From Methanobacterium sp. UBA44 (GTDB lineage: Archaea > Methanobacteriota > Methanobacteria > Methanobacteriales > Methanobacteriaceae), in the NCBI GenBank assembly GCA_002494885.1, contig DACV01000007.1, positions 340,628-404,627 on the forward strand: a DNA stretch of 64,000 nucleotides, read 5' to 3'. Of this stretch, positions 1 to 9,507 are shown piece by piece. Under the pieces are notes generated by a model. The model was not told the origin of the DNA, ran no database searches, and saw only the letters and a list, made by a program, of their open reading frames with translations. The position numbers and the translations under genes are program-made. Within the stretch, counting starts at the first letter, position 1. Every line of letters begins with the position of its first letter.

Positions 1-1
1 G

Positions 2-937
2 AATAAAGGAGATAAAATATTAAATATTGTGGGTGGAAAATTCGGTGAGAGGTTCATGCAAATAGCAAAAGCCCATGGAGGCGTTCCCATAGAACTTAAA
101 GTAGAGTGGGGAACTGCAGTAAATCCAGAAGATGTTAAAAACATTTTAGATGAAAATGAAGACATTAAAGCGGTTACAATAGTTCATAATGAAACTTCAA
201 CAGGAGTTACAAATCCTATTGAAGAAGTTGGAAATGTTCTTAAAGATTACGATGCATTATATGTTGTAGATACTGTTTCATCCCTTGGGGGAGATGATGT
301 AGCTGTAGATGATTATAATATTGATATTTGCGTAACTGGTTCACAGAAATGTCTTGCTGCGCCACCAGGAATGGCTGCAGTCACAGTAAGTGATGATGCA
401 TGGAACTGGATTGACAAAGTAGAATCAAGTTCATATTACCTTGATATAAGAAAATACAGAAAATATGCAAGTAATGAACCTTCAGAAACTCCATTTACTC
501 CCTCCATATCCTTAATGTATGCTATGAGAGAAGCATTAGATGTAATTATGGAAGAAGGACTTGAAAGCAGAATAAAAAGGCATAAATTAGCTGCAGAAGC
601 AACAAAAAACGGTGTAAAAGCCATCGGACTTGATTTATTTGCTGATGAAGAAGTTTCATCTGCAACTGTAACCGCCATCAATATGCCTGAAGATGTAACT
701 GATAAAGACATGAGAGGTACAATGAGAGATAAATATGGAATTGTACTTGCTGGAGGTCAGGATCATCTAAAGGGTAACGTATTCAGAATAGGTCATATGG
801 GAAATGTAACCTATAAAGATATTGTAACAACAATTTCTGCACTTGAAATGACCTTAAAAGGCCTTGGATTTGATGTTGAATTAGGGAAAGGTGTTGGAGC
901 AGTAGCAGATACTTATCTTGCTTCAAAAAAATTCTAA
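2..937 (+). CDS. class V aminotransferase (alanine-glyoxylate / serine-pyruvate type), 5' partial
   Basis: PLP-dependent aminotransferase of the class V family, whose members transfer amino groups between alanine, serine or aspartate and glyoxylate or pyruvate. The frame is open to the left edge, and the residues before the first possible GTG (position 29) already match the family motif around GKFGER, so the true start lies outside the window. The PLP region reads VVDTVSSLGG, and the Schiff-base lysine is in the GSQKCLAAPPG segment. About 311 residues are present, so roughly the first 70 are missing. The exact substrate cannot be told from the sequence. Confidence 0.88.
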   Translation, partial: NKGDKILNIVGGKFGERFMQIAKAHGGVPIELKVEWGTAVNPEDVKNILDENEDIKAVTIVHNETSTGVTNPIEEVGNVLKDYDALYVVDTVSSLGGDDVAVDDYNIDICVTGSQKCLAAPPGMAAVTVSDDAWNWIDKVESSSYYLDIRKYRKYASNEPSETPFTPSISLMYAMREALDVIMEEGLESRIKRHKLAAEATKNGVKAIGLDLFADEEVSSATVTAINMPEDVTDKDMRGTMRDKYGIVLAGGQDHLKGNVFRIGHMGNVTYKDIVTTISALEMTLKGLGFDVELGKGVGAVADTYLASKKF

Positions 938-967
938 TCCTTTTATTTTATTATATAATAATTTTTT

Positions 968-2326
968 TTATCTGGCTACATCTTTAATCATTGCGCCAAC
1001 TGTTTTAATTAATACAAATCCATCCATCCAGGCCTGTCTGATGATGTAGCTTGGACGTAAATAGAAATCCTTAAATGCTTTTTTCTGAAGATTTTTAAGT
1101 TCTTCAAGGGAACAATCAACTGTTTCTAACACTGGACTAAGTAATGTGTATTTTGACCAGTCGTTTACCTTTATAAGATTCTGCTCAGATGCCATGATAT
1201 AAAAATCAGTTCCTGGATAAGGAGTAGCCAGTGAAAATATAGCATAAGATGGATTAAGACTTTTTACAAAATTTATTGTCCTTTCAATACTCTGTCTGGT
1301 ATCTCCAGGCATTCCAAGAACTGCAGAAGCAATTGTTCTAACATCAAGCTTACGTGTAAGTTCAAATGTGTTTCTTATTCTATCCAGTGTAATTTTTTTA
1401 TTTAAATTATCAAGATGTTGCTGATCCGCAGATTCTACCCCTAAAAACAAAGTAATACAGCCTGAATCCTTCATTTTTCTCAATAATTTCTCAGATAAAG
1501 TATCTACCCTTGCAGTAGCTCCCCAGTAAAAATCAAGATCTCTTTCTTTAATCTCACTGCAAACCTCTTCAACTCTCTTTCTGTTCATTGTGAATGTATC
1601 ATCCATGAATGCCATCATTTCTGCATCATGTACGTCCACCAGATGCTCCATTTCATCAACTATATTCTCGGCAGATCTCATTCTTAATTTATGTCCATGC
1701 ATAGCTGCTGATGAACAAAATGAGCATTTATGAGGACATCCTCTTCCTGAAATTAGAGTTCCTGTTGTAAGTTTCATATTGAGTATTTTATATTCATCCA
1801 TTGGTAAAAGATGCCTTGCAGGAAACGGTATTTCATCTAAATCTTCTATAATAGGCCGCGGCGGAGTTGTAAATTTTCTTGTGGCTATTCCTTTAACTTT
1901 TTTAAAGTCTCCGCCCCTCTGAATGGTTTGAACCAGTTCAAGCATGGTGTATTCTCCTTCACCACAGATTATAAAGTCTATACAGTCATTTTTTAAAAGC
2001 TCATTATAGGTAAATGTGGGATGATATCCACCTAAAGCTACATAAGCATCAGGACATGCTTTTTTCCCGATTTCAGCGGCTTTAAGTCCCTGATTAATTG
2101 TAGGAGTTAATGCAGTAATCCCTATAAGATCTGGAGAAAAATTAGTGATTTCATTTTCCAGCTCTTCCCAGCTCATTTCAATGGCTGAACCATCAATTAT
2201 ATTAACGTCAATCCCATTCTCTTCAAGAACCGCAGCAATATATGATATCCCTAACGGAGGAGCTACAAGACCTATAAATTTATATTTAGATGCCGTGTCA
2301 GGTGGATTTATTAGCAATACCTTCAT
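968..2326 (-). CDS. B12-binding-domain radical SAM protein
   Basis: Radical SAM enzyme with an N-terminal cobalamin-binding domain (about residues 1-140) and a radical SAM core. The cluster cysteines are C197, C201 and C204 in the order CxxxCxxC, inside GRGCPHKCSFCSS. The length of 452 residues is usual for the class, which includes methyltransferases, ring-forming enzymes and cyclases of lipid and cofactor pathways; the reaction here is unknown. The start is supported by AAGGTGAT about 4 bases before the ATG. It converges with the aminotransferase across a short T-rich gap and stands alone. Confidence 0.85.
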   Translation of the reverse strand: MKVLLINPPDTASKYKFIGLVAPPLGISYIAAVLEENGIDVNIIDGSAIEMSWEELENEITNFSPDLIGITALTPTINQGLKAAEIGKKACPDAYVALGGYHPTFTYNELLKNDCIDFIICGEGEYTMLELVQTIQRGGDFKKVKGIATRKFTTPPRPIIEDLDEIPFPARHLLPMDEYKILNMKLTTGTLISGRGCPHKCSFCSSAAMHGHKLRMRSAENIVDEMEHLVDVHDAEMMAFMDDTFTMNRKRVEEVCSEIKERDLDFYWGATARVDTLSEKLLRKMKDSGCITLFLGVESADQQHLDNLNKKITLDRIRNTFELTRKLDVRTIASAVLGMPGDTRQSIERTINFVKSLNPSYAIFSLATPYPGTDFYIMASEQNLIKVNDWSKYTLLSPVLETVDCSLEELKNLQKKAFKDFYLRPSYIIRQAWMDGFVLIKTVGAMIKDVAR

Positions 2327-2385
2327 ATAATCACCTTCAAAACGCTTTTTTTATTATCCCTTTTATTATATTAAATTAACTACTA

Positions 2386-3993
2386 TTAATTAATTATCTT
2401 AGGTAAAATTATTCCTTCTTCCTTATCAACCATTATATCTATTAAATACGGCTCTCCTAATTCTAAAGCCGTTTTAACAGCATTAAATATTTTATCTGGA
2501 GATTCTATTCTCTCAGATTTTATTCCATACGCCTTCGCAATTTCAATAAAGTCTGGATTTTCAAGTTCAACTTCAAAACGCTCCCTATACTGCATATCCT
2601 GCCATTGTTTTATTATTCCAAGGCAGCAGTTATTTATGATGCAAATTAACATAGGGATATTCTCCTGTGCAACTACTGCAAGTTCCTGCATTGTCATCTG
2701 GAATCCTCCGTCGCCTGTTACTAAAACAACCTTTTTTTCAGGCTCTGCCAGTGCAGCACCTATCGCAGCAGGTAATCCATAACCCATAGGCCCAAATCCT
2801 CCTGAAAAGAGTAATGATGATGGTTTTTTAATCTTTTTAAGCAATGTGACCCATGTTGTATGTGTTCCAGCGTCACTCACAGTTATAGAACCTTCTGATG
2901 CCCCCATTATTTCTTTTATGGCTCTTTGAGGCTTAATTGGGATGTTGCCATAGTTGGTTTTAATATCATACCTTTTTTCATGTGGATTAATTTCTGAAAG
3001 CCATTTATCTGTACTTTTAATTTTAATATCATGTAAATTATCCAGAAATTGGCATACATCTCCCTGAATCTTTATATCGCCAAATAATACGTCTTTATCA
3101 AGGTTTACATGAACAATTTGTTCATTTCCAACACCTATCTTTGTTCTCTCTGAAAATCTACAGCCCAAAGCAATTAATAGGTCGCAATTTTTTCCTGCAA
3201 AATTAGCGGCAGTAGTACCTCTAAGTCCAATCATTCCCAGACTGAGCGGATGGTCTTCTGGCAAAATACCCCTTGCAGAATATGTTGTTGTAACTGGAAT
3301 ACGGTAATCTTCTGCAAAATGCCTCAATTTATCTACTGCATGCCCCCATATAACACCAGTACCTGCAAGAATAAGAGGCCTTTTAGAGTTTTCTATTAGT
3401 TTAACTGCATCGTTAATTTTATTTAAAGGAATGTTATGCGAAAATCCTGGTTCTTCGGGAATTAAATGCACATCAACCTCTTCATTTAAAACATCTTTTG
3501 GAAAATTTAGATGTACTGGTCCTGTCTTACCATATGTAATTGATCCAATTGCTTCTTTTAATTTTAGAATACCATCTTCTGGATCTTTAATATCAAATGA
3601 GCCTAAAGTGATTGGTTTAAAAATTCCATTAACATCAATATCCTGGAATACATTCTGACCCTTCTGATCCCTTTCAACATCTCCTGTGATCACAATCATT
3701 GGTACATAGTCTTTAAATGCTGTTCCAACCCCCATAACTAAATTTAAAGCTCCCGGACCAGCAGTTGCAATGCAAACTCCAAAACTACCTGAAGCTCTTG
3801 CATATCCGTCGGCTGCATGAGCAGCTCCCTGTTCATGCCTCATCAACACATGCTTAATATTAGAACTGCTTAATGCATCATAAAAAGGCAAAATTTGCTC
3901 ACCAGGATGACCAAAAATAAATTTGACCCCTTTTTGCTCTAAAACCTGTACCAGAGCATCTGCACATCTTATGGTATTATTTGATGAATTCAT
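2386..3993 (-). CDS. acetolactate synthase large-subunit-like TPP enzyme
   Basis: Thiamine-diphosphate enzyme of the IlvB family. The N-terminal pyrimidine-binding domain carries the catalytic glutamate in RHEQGAAHAADGYARA (E54). A central domain and a C-terminal diphosphate-binding domain follow, with the GDGGFQMT...INN motif. The 535-residue length fits the acetolactate synthase catalytic subunit (pyruvate to acetolactate, branched-chain amino acids). No small regulatory subunit gene lies beside it, so it may be a paralogue with another 2-oxoacid substrate. No clear ribosome binding site precedes the ATG, so a leaderless message is possible. Confidence 0.8.
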   Translation of the reverse strand: MNSSNNTIRCADALVQVLEQKGVKFIFGHPGEQILPFYDALSSSNIKHVLMRHEQGAAHAADGYARASGSFGVCIATAGPGALNLVMGVGTAFKDYVPMIVITGDVERDQKGQNVFQDIDVNGIFKPITLGSFDIKDPEDGILKLKEAIGSITYGKTGPVHLNFPKDVLNEEVDVHLIPEEPGFSHNIPLNKINDAVKLIENSKRPLILAGTGVIWGHAVDKLRHFAEDYRIPVTTTYSARGILPEDHPLSLGMIGLRGTTAANFAGKNCDLLIALGCRFSERTKIGVGNEQIVHVNLDKDVLFGDIKIQGDVCQFLDNLHDIKIKSTDKWLSEINPHEKRYDIKTNYGNIPIKPQRAIKEIMGASEGSITVSDAGTHTTWVTLLKKIKKPSSLLFSGGFGPMGYGLPAAIGAALAEPEKKVVLVTGDGGFQMTMQELAVVAQENIPMLICIINNCCLGIIKQWQDMQYRERFEVELENPDFIEIAKAYGIKSERIESPDKIFNAVKTALELGEPYLIDIMVDKEEGIILPKIIN

Positions 3994-4125
3994 AGAAGAT
4001 AGTTTTGTTTTTTATTTTTATTAAATTTAATTAAAAAATCAATTAATTTATTATGTTTAAAAAATATACTATTAACATTATTATCCTTAGTTCATTAGTT
4101 AATTACCTCTCTTGAAGGCGATAAA

Positions 4126-6078
4126 ATGTCAAAGGAATTAGAATCCCTGCTTAAAGAAGAAAGAGTATTTAAACCATCATCCAGAATTTTGGAAAATAGC
4201 AACGTAAAAAGAATGATGGATGTTCATAATATTGAAAACTATGAGAAACTGCTTGAAAAAGCTGGAAATAATCCCGAATGGTTCTGGGATAATGTTGCAA
4301 ATGAATTAAAATGGTTTAATCCATATAATAAAGTTTTAAAATGGGATCCACCTTATGCAGAGTGGTTCTTAAATGGAAAATTCAATATAGTTCATAATGC
4401 TCTGGATAGACATGCCAAAGGAAAGAATAAAGATAATATAGCATATATATGGGAAGGAGAAGATGAAGAAACTAAAAAAATTACTTTTTACGAGCTTTGG
4501 AGAGAAGTAAATAAATTTGCCAATGCCCTTAAAGAATTAGGTATTAAAAAAGGCGATACAGTAAGTATTTATTTACCTATGATACCAGAACTTCCGGTGG
4601 CAATGCTTGCCTGTGCCAAAATTGGGGCTGTTCATTCTGTTGTCTTTTCTGGTTTCTGGGCAAAGGCATTTCAGGAGAGAATCAACGATTCAGAATCTAA
4701 AATTGCCATAACCACAGATGGATTTACAAGAAGGGGAAAAATGATACCCCTTAAAGAGAATGTAGATACTATACTTGATAAAACCCCTTCTATTAAAAAT
4801 CTCATTGTAGTAAATCATGCTGGTCTTGATATTGAAATGCAGGAAGGTAGAGACCTCTGGTGGCACGAAATCACCGCAAATATGGAGGAAACATGCGATA
4901 CTGAAGAGATGGATTCTGAAGATCCCTTATTTATATTATATACTTCTGGAACAACTGGAAAACCGAAAGGAGTTGTCCACGTCCATGGAGGGTATGCTGT
5001 TGGTATCTATGCAACTTTAAAATTCGTTTTTGACCTCAAAGAAGATGATATATGGTGGTGTGCCGCAGATATTGGCTGGATTACAGGACACAGCTACATA
5101 GTCTACGCTCCTCTTCTGCTTGGGATAACATCCATCATTTATGAAGGTACACCAGATTATCCTGATCCTGGAAGGTTATGGAGGATGGTTGAGAACTATA
5201 AAGTTACTGTTTTTTATACTGCCCCTACAACAGTGCGAATGTTCATGAAATTCGGGGAAAAATGGCCTGGTAAATCAGATTTAAGTTCTTTAAGACTTCT
5301 TGGATCTGTAGGGGAGCCAATAAATCCCGAAGCATGGATATGGTACTATAAATACATTGGCAATGAAAATTGCCCAATAATGGATACATGGTGGCAGACA
5401 GAGACTGGAATGCACCTAATAACTCCTTTACCCATATCTGATCTTAAACCTGGTTCTACAGTAAAGCCCTTCCCCACTATTCAAGCAGATATCTATGATG
5501 AAGATGGTAATTCCTTAAAAAATAAAGGAGGGCATCTGGTGATAAAATCACCATGGCCTTCGATGTTTAGAACACTTTACAAGGATCCACAGCGTTACAT
5601 TGATGCTTACTGGAGCAAATTCAAAGATGTTTATTTAAGTGGGGACGTAGGAAGGATTGACGAAGACGGTTATTTCTGGATTCAGGGGCGAGAAGATGAC
5701 GTTTTAAATGTGGCTGGACACAGGATAAGCACTGCAGAAGTGGAATCTGCACTTGTAAGTTATAAAGGCGTTGCAGAAGCTGCAGTTGTAGGAAAACCTG
5801 ACCCTATTAAGGGAGAAGAAATAGCTGCCTTTGTTGTATTAAAAGAAGGAAATAGACCAAGTGAAGACCTTAAAAATTCGCTGAAATATCACGTTAGAGT
5901 CGAGATAGGCCCCATAGCTACTCCCACCTATTTAAATTTTGTTGATGATCTCCCCAAAACAAGAAGTGGTAAAATAATGAGGAGAGTAATTAAAGCAAAG
6001 GTGAAGGGAGAGGATGTTGGAGATATAACAACCCTCGCAAATCCTGAAGCTGTTGATGGGCTCGATAGAGCCATGTAA
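4126..6078 (+). CDS. acs: acetyl-CoA synthetase (AMP-forming)
   Basis: Acetate-CoA ligase that activates acetate with ATP and CoA, used by hydrogenotrophic methanogens to assimilate acetate. The ANL-superfamily motifs are present: YTSGTTGKPKG near residues 272-282, WWQTETG in the acetate-pocket region, the GREDD hinge, and the C-terminal PKTRSGKIMRR with the catalytic lysine. The length (650) is that of bacterial Acs. An AAGGCGATAAA ribosome binding region precedes the ATG. It is transcribed away from the TPP enzyme, with about 130 bp of shared upstream DNA. Confidence 0.93.
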   Translation: MSKELESLLKEERVFKPSSRILENSNVKRMMDVHNIENYEKLLEKAGNNPEWFWDNVANELKWFNPYNKVLKWDPPYAEWFLNGKFNIVHNALDRHAKGKNKDNIAYIWEGEDEETKKITFYELWREVNKFANALKELGIKKGDTVSIYLPMIPELPVAMLACAKIGAVHSVVFSGFWAKAFQERINDSESKIAITTDGFTRRGKMIPLKENVDTILDKTPSIKNLIVVNHAGLDIEMQEGRDLWWHEITANMEETCDTEEMDSEDPLFILYTSGTTGKPKGVVHVHGGYAVGIYATLKFVFDLKEDDIWWCAADIGWITGHSYIVYAPLLLGITSIIYEGTPDYPDPGRLWRMVENYKVTVFYTAPTTVRMFMKFGEKWPGKSDLSSLRLLGSVGEPINPEAWIWYYKYIGNENCPIMDTWWQTETGMHLITPLPISDLKPGSTVKPFPTIQADIYDEDGNSLKNKGGHLVIKSPWPSMFRTLYKDPQRYIDAYWSKFKDVYLSGDVGRIDEDGYFWIQGREDDVLNVAGHRISTAEVESALVSYKGVAEAAVVGKPDPIKGEEIAAFVVLKEGNRPSEDLKNSLKYHVRVEIGPIATPTYLNFVDDLPKTRSGKIMRRVIKAKVKGEDVGDITTLANPEAVDGLDRAM

Positions 6079-6088
6079 ATTTTTAAAT

Positions 6089-6547
6089 CTATTTATCTGA
6101 TTCTTGGTAAGAACCATTATACTCCCCAGACCCAGTAACATCAAAAACAACCCCCTGAACAATTCTTTCTCCTTTTTTAATCTGGTAATCAAATTCACCA
6201 TAATTATAAATCATAAACTGGAGAGTTCCATAAAACCCAGGGTCGCCCACTGCTGTATGAACTGAAATGAACGATCTATTAAGGGTTGATCGTGGAAGAT
6301 AGAGCATTGCGCATCCCTTCGGGATTTTTACTTTTGGCCCTACAGTAACTGAATAAGCTGTTTTGGGCTTCAAAGTATAAATTGGAGGTTCTAATCTCTT
6401 TAATTCTGGTAGATTTTTCTCATTATCAATAAGAGAACCTGCACTTTTTTGAATAAACACATCTTCTAATCTTAAATCAATTCCTGATGGTTGTATGAGT
6501 TCTTTAAAATCTGGAAATAGCTTTAATAATTCATTTTCGCCTAACAT
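6089..6547 (-). CDS. dut: dUTPase / dCTP deaminase-family protein
   Basis: Trimeric dUTPase-like enzyme that removes dUTP from the nucleotide pool. The motifs seen are PSGIDLRLED (N-terminal), PRSTLNRSF, and TAVGDPGFYGTLQ with the catalytic aspartate and GFYG. At 152 residues it is shorter than dCTP deaminases, and it ends soon after the GERIVQ motif, so hydrolysis of dUTP is more likely than deamination. GAGGT precedes the ATG. It converges with acs, with only about 10 bp between them. Confidence 0.82.
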   Translation of the reverse strand: MLGENELLKLFPDFKELIQPSGIDLRLEDVFIQKSAGSLIDNEKNLPELKRLEPPIYTLKPKTAYSVTVGPKVKIPKGCAMLYLPRSTLNRSFISVHTAVGDPGFYGTLQFMIYNYGEFDYQIKKGERIVQGVVFDVTGSGEYNGSYQESDK

Positions 6548-6802
6548 GAAATCTTACCTCATTTAATTTGATTTCCTTATTACTTATGTCCACTCCTTTA
6601 TAAAGAAACATTCACAAACATTTCTTTAAATAAGTTGTTATATATTACACATTATATAATTTCATATATTTTTTAAATGCCCATTTATTAATGATATTAA
6701 GTCGAAATTAGCACAATTTTAAAAATTAATTAGTAAAATTAATGGATTAGGAAAATGCTACTCAACTACTTATTATTCTGGACCCAGTGGTGATTTCAGT
6801 CC

Positions 6803-7177
6803 TCAACTCACCGCTTTCTTCACGAGCGCAGCGATCTTTGCCTCTTCGGCGGCGGTCAACTCCTTCAACGCGAAGGAAGTCGGCCACATGTGGCCCTCAT
6901 CGAGATTTGCATCCTCAGAGAAGCCTAAGGTCATGTACCTTTCAGTCTCGGAGCTGCGGAAGAAACAGACGACCTTGCCCTCCTTGACATACGCCGGCAT
7001 CCCGTACCATGTTTTTGGAGAGAGGACTGGCGCACTGGCTTTGATGATAACATGAAGCCGCTCGCCCAGGGCACAATAAGGTTCCGGCATCTCTGCGATT
7101 TTCGCCAGCACGGCGCTTTCCCCATTCGCCTTTTTCGCGCGGCCAGATTTTTGTTGATTGAGAGTTGTTTTTTTCAT
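6803..7177 (-). CDS. DUF1801 (YdhG-like) protein, probably acquired from bacteria
   Basis: A 124-residue protein with the DUF1801 fold signature: the segment around APVLSPKTWYGMPAY, then GKVVCFF and the YMTLGF strand. Family members are small cytosolic proteins, some described as iron-chaperone-like; no enzymatic role is established. Base composition is the oddity. The coding region is visibly GC-rich, with many GCG, CGC and GCC codons, while the flanks are strongly AT-rich. Only a weak GGGG stands before the ATG. I infer recent transfer from a GC-richer, probably bacterial, donor. Confidence 0.8.
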   Translation of the reverse strand: MKKTTLNQQKSGRAKKANGESAVLAKIAEMPEPYCALGERLHVIIKASAPVLSPKTWYGMPAYVKEGKVVCFFRSSETERYMTLGFSEDANLDEGHMWPTSFALKELTAAEEAKIAALVKKAVS

Positions 7178-7466
7178 AAGTTACCCCGTAATTATTTTTC
7201 ATATGTTTATATAAGCTTATAAATTGATAAATTTACCGATCTCTGCAAAGATTTTGGTCTTGAGAAAAAAGGTTCAAATCCATCCGATTATGTGACGTTA
7301 CTTTTATCTCAATAAAATTAGTCATTAAGTACCTATAGACATCAATTTAGGTCTCTTTTGGTTCATAAAACATACTATTTAACTCATGCTGTGATCCTGT
7401 ACATAACATTACATAAAAAAACAATGCAAACTTTTTAACATATAATTTAAAAAAAATCCCTTTAAA

Positions 7467-8156
7467 TTAGAATAATTTCAAAATATCCATTACTTCTTCT
7501 TCGCTTACGTCACTCCAGAACTCATAGGCATCTGCTACCGCAAAACTCCACCCACTCCTAATATTAGGGCAATATATTGCATTTACTTCCCCAATAAACT
7601 GTTTAATATTTTCCAGATGGGCTGTGGGCACAGCAATTATCAACTGACCTGCTCCCGAATTTTTTAAGGCATCTATAGCCACAAACATCGTAAAACCCGA
7701 TGCAATTCCATCATCAACTAAAATAGCTGTTTTTCCCTGGATATTAAAGGTAGATTTTCCTTTCCGAAACTTTTCAACACGATTCTTCACTTTAACTCGT
7801 GTCTTTTTAATACCTTCACTGATATTCTCCTCTAAGAGCCCAAGTCGCCCAATCATTCCTTCATTCAATTTAATTGTTCCATCAAAGGCAACTGCTCCGT
7901 AACCAGCCTCAGTATTCCATGAAAGCGTGATTTTACTTACAACAGCTACTTCAAAGGGAATTTGAAGTTTATGGGCAAGTACAGCTCCAACCGGAATTCC
8001 ACCTGCAGGAATTGCAAAAACAATAGCATCAGTACCCTTAAAAGATGAAAGCATTTCCCCTAGAACTTCTCCAGCATGTTCACGGTTTCTGAAAACAGCT
8101 GTACGATTTCTTAATTCTGGAATATCAAACAGATCATCTGAAAGAGGGGCTACCAT
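7467..8156 (-). CDS. phosphoribosyltransferase-family protein
   Basis: Type I phosphoribosyltransferase fold. The PRPP-binding loop is VDDGIASGFTM near residue 147, and the substrate loop region is IPAGGIPVGAVLA. The 229-residue protein resembles the stand-alone phosphoribosyltransferases often annotated as erythromycin-esterase-linked or dienelactone-linked; its base substrate is unknown. AGGAGA precedes the ATG at good spacing. It stands alone between two AT-rich spacers. Confidence 0.82.
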   Translation of the reverse strand: MVAPLSDDLFDIPELRNRTAVFRNREHAGEVLGEMLSSFKGTDAIVFAIPAGGIPVGAVLAHKLQIPFEVAVVSKITLSWNTEAGYGAVAFDGTIKLNEGMIGRLGLLEENISEGIKKTRVKVKNRVEKFRKGKSTFNIQGKTAILVDDGIASGFTMFVAIDALKNSGAGQLIIAVPTAHLENIKQFIGEVNAIYCPNIRSGWSFAVADAYEFWSDVSEEEVMDILKLF

Positions 8157-8347
8157 AAATTATTCTCCTGCTTATTTAAATAATTTAATCAATTAATGCC
8201 TTAATAATTCTAATAGTGTATTTAAGCTTCTATAACAGATATTAATATAATTATAAGAACTATATTTAATAATTATATTCTTTATTTTATTAATATATAA
8301 CCAAAAGAATATGCCAATTTTATAAAAATTAGAAAAATCAAAAATAA

Positions 8348-8695
8348 CTAAACTGTTTTAAAATCCATTATTATTCTAACCATAGCCTGTTCCTGATTAA
8401 TATCAACTCCAAGCCCCGGGCCTTCATCCATATACATGTCATCCAGTACAAATTTTCCGAATATTTCCTTTCCATGATTGCTTTCAACAGTCTTTAATGT
8501 AAATACTTCCCCTTCAGTACCTTCGAAGAAATCTCTGACTCTCATAGAATCTCCGCCAGTTACACGAACCATAATCATCAAATATCCATCTGTTGAAAAG
8601 TGAAAATCCTTTATAAACTCTTCAGGCACTATTAAATCCCTTATTGAACCTTCAGTCTCTCTGCCAAAGGTCACAGGTTCCATTACATCTGCCAC
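8348..8695 (-). CDS. hypothetical protein, 115 aa
   Basis: I do not recognise this protein. It is soluble, acidic and without cysteine clusters or membrane segments, with likely beta strands such as GYLMIMVRVTGG and AMVRIIMDF. The start is a GTG preceded by GGAGGA about 7 bases upstream, a strong ribosome binding site, which supports it as a real gene. Its neighbours give no functional hint. Confidence 0.65.
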   Translation of the reverse strand: MADVMEPVTFGRETEGSIRDLIVPEEFIKDFHFSTDGYLMIMVRVTGGDSMRVRDFFEGTEGEVFTLKTVESNHGKEIFGKFVLDDMYMDEGPGLGVDINQEQAMVRIIMDFKTV

Positions 8696-8949
8696 GATAA
8701 TTCCTCCATTTATAATTATACTCTTGAATAACTCTTTAACTATTTTTGTTTTAAATCAAATAAATTTAATGTATTTCATGCTCTAAACTCAAATTTATTC
8801 AAAAAGAATCACTACAGAATGAATCTATGGATACAGCAATTCCTGTATATTTAATTAAGTATTCAGTTGATTAATTTCTATTTTCTAACAAATATTAATT
8901 GTTTATTTTTTTCCTCCCATTTCCCAGATTTTCCTTTCTTATATCGCTC

Positions 8950-9184
8950 AAAATTCACAGAATTTTAGCGTTTAAGGAAACTTCGTTTTCTAAACAGCAA
9001 AATCAAAGCTTACAAATCTTTAGAAAATCTATGATTTTCTATGCAGCGAATCTTTGAGTCGCATGCTTCGATTCGTGCTCCGAAATCAAAGATATTGAAA
9101 AATGCATAGCATTTTCAATCTCCCAAAAATCTATGATTTTTGAAGATTTAGAGAGATTTCGCAGGCGCCAAACATTTCATGTTT
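8950..9184. repeat. hairpin cluster 1
   Basis: A run of short palindromes with different arms. Clear examples are at 8950-8966, 8971-8994, 9022-9040 (arms AGAAAATC / GATTTTCT, spacer TAT), 9095-9118, 9124-9142 (arms CAAAAATC / GATTTTTG, spacer TAT) and 9168-9184 (CAAACAT-TTC-ATGTTTG). The last one contains the stop codon of the chaB-like gene. The rest of the non-coding stretch 8696-9176 is AT-rich, and I see nothing else in it. Confidence 0.85.
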
Positions 9185-9377
9185 GAGTGTTTTGTTTCAC
9201 TGTGGCCCATGCAACTTTATGGGCTGTTTCTTCCCTTGATTCTTTCCCTCTACTCTCTTTGGGTTCTTTATATTGTTCCCAAGCATTATCAAAGGCTTTT
9301 AAATAAATTTCCTGTGCATGTTTTGGTAAATTATTTTTAACTCTGTCTGGTAAATCTTCTAAATTTTTATATGGCAT
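9177..9377 (-). CDS. ChaB-family small protein
   Basis: A 66-residue protein matching the ChaB domain: the N-terminal LEDLPDRVKNNLPKHAQEIYLKAF segment (in two parts LEDLPDRVK and LPKHAQEIY), then AHKVAWATVK. ChaB was named as a putative cation-transport regulator, but its role is poorly defined. AAGGAGTGAT lies before the ATG. Its last three codons and stop lie in the final palindrome of hairpin cluster 1, so the repeat has shaped the C-terminus. Confidence 0.85.
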   Translation of the reverse strand: MPYKNLEDLPDRVKNNLPKHAQEIYLKAFDNAWEQYKEPKESRGKESREETAHKVAWATVKQNTQT

Positions 9378-9507
9378 GATTAATCACTCCTTTCTTATTA
9401 ATATTAATAAATTATTTAGTATTAATCTTATGATTTAATCTGTTAAAAAGTATAAATGATTAACAGATAAGACTGAACAGGACTCGCTTACTTTTATATA
9501 AAGGAAT

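Noticed and set aside
7268..7290. GGTTCAAATCC, resembling a tRNA T-loop
   Set aside because: The bases around it do not form a T stem, and no acceptor stem, anticodon arm or D arm can be folded.
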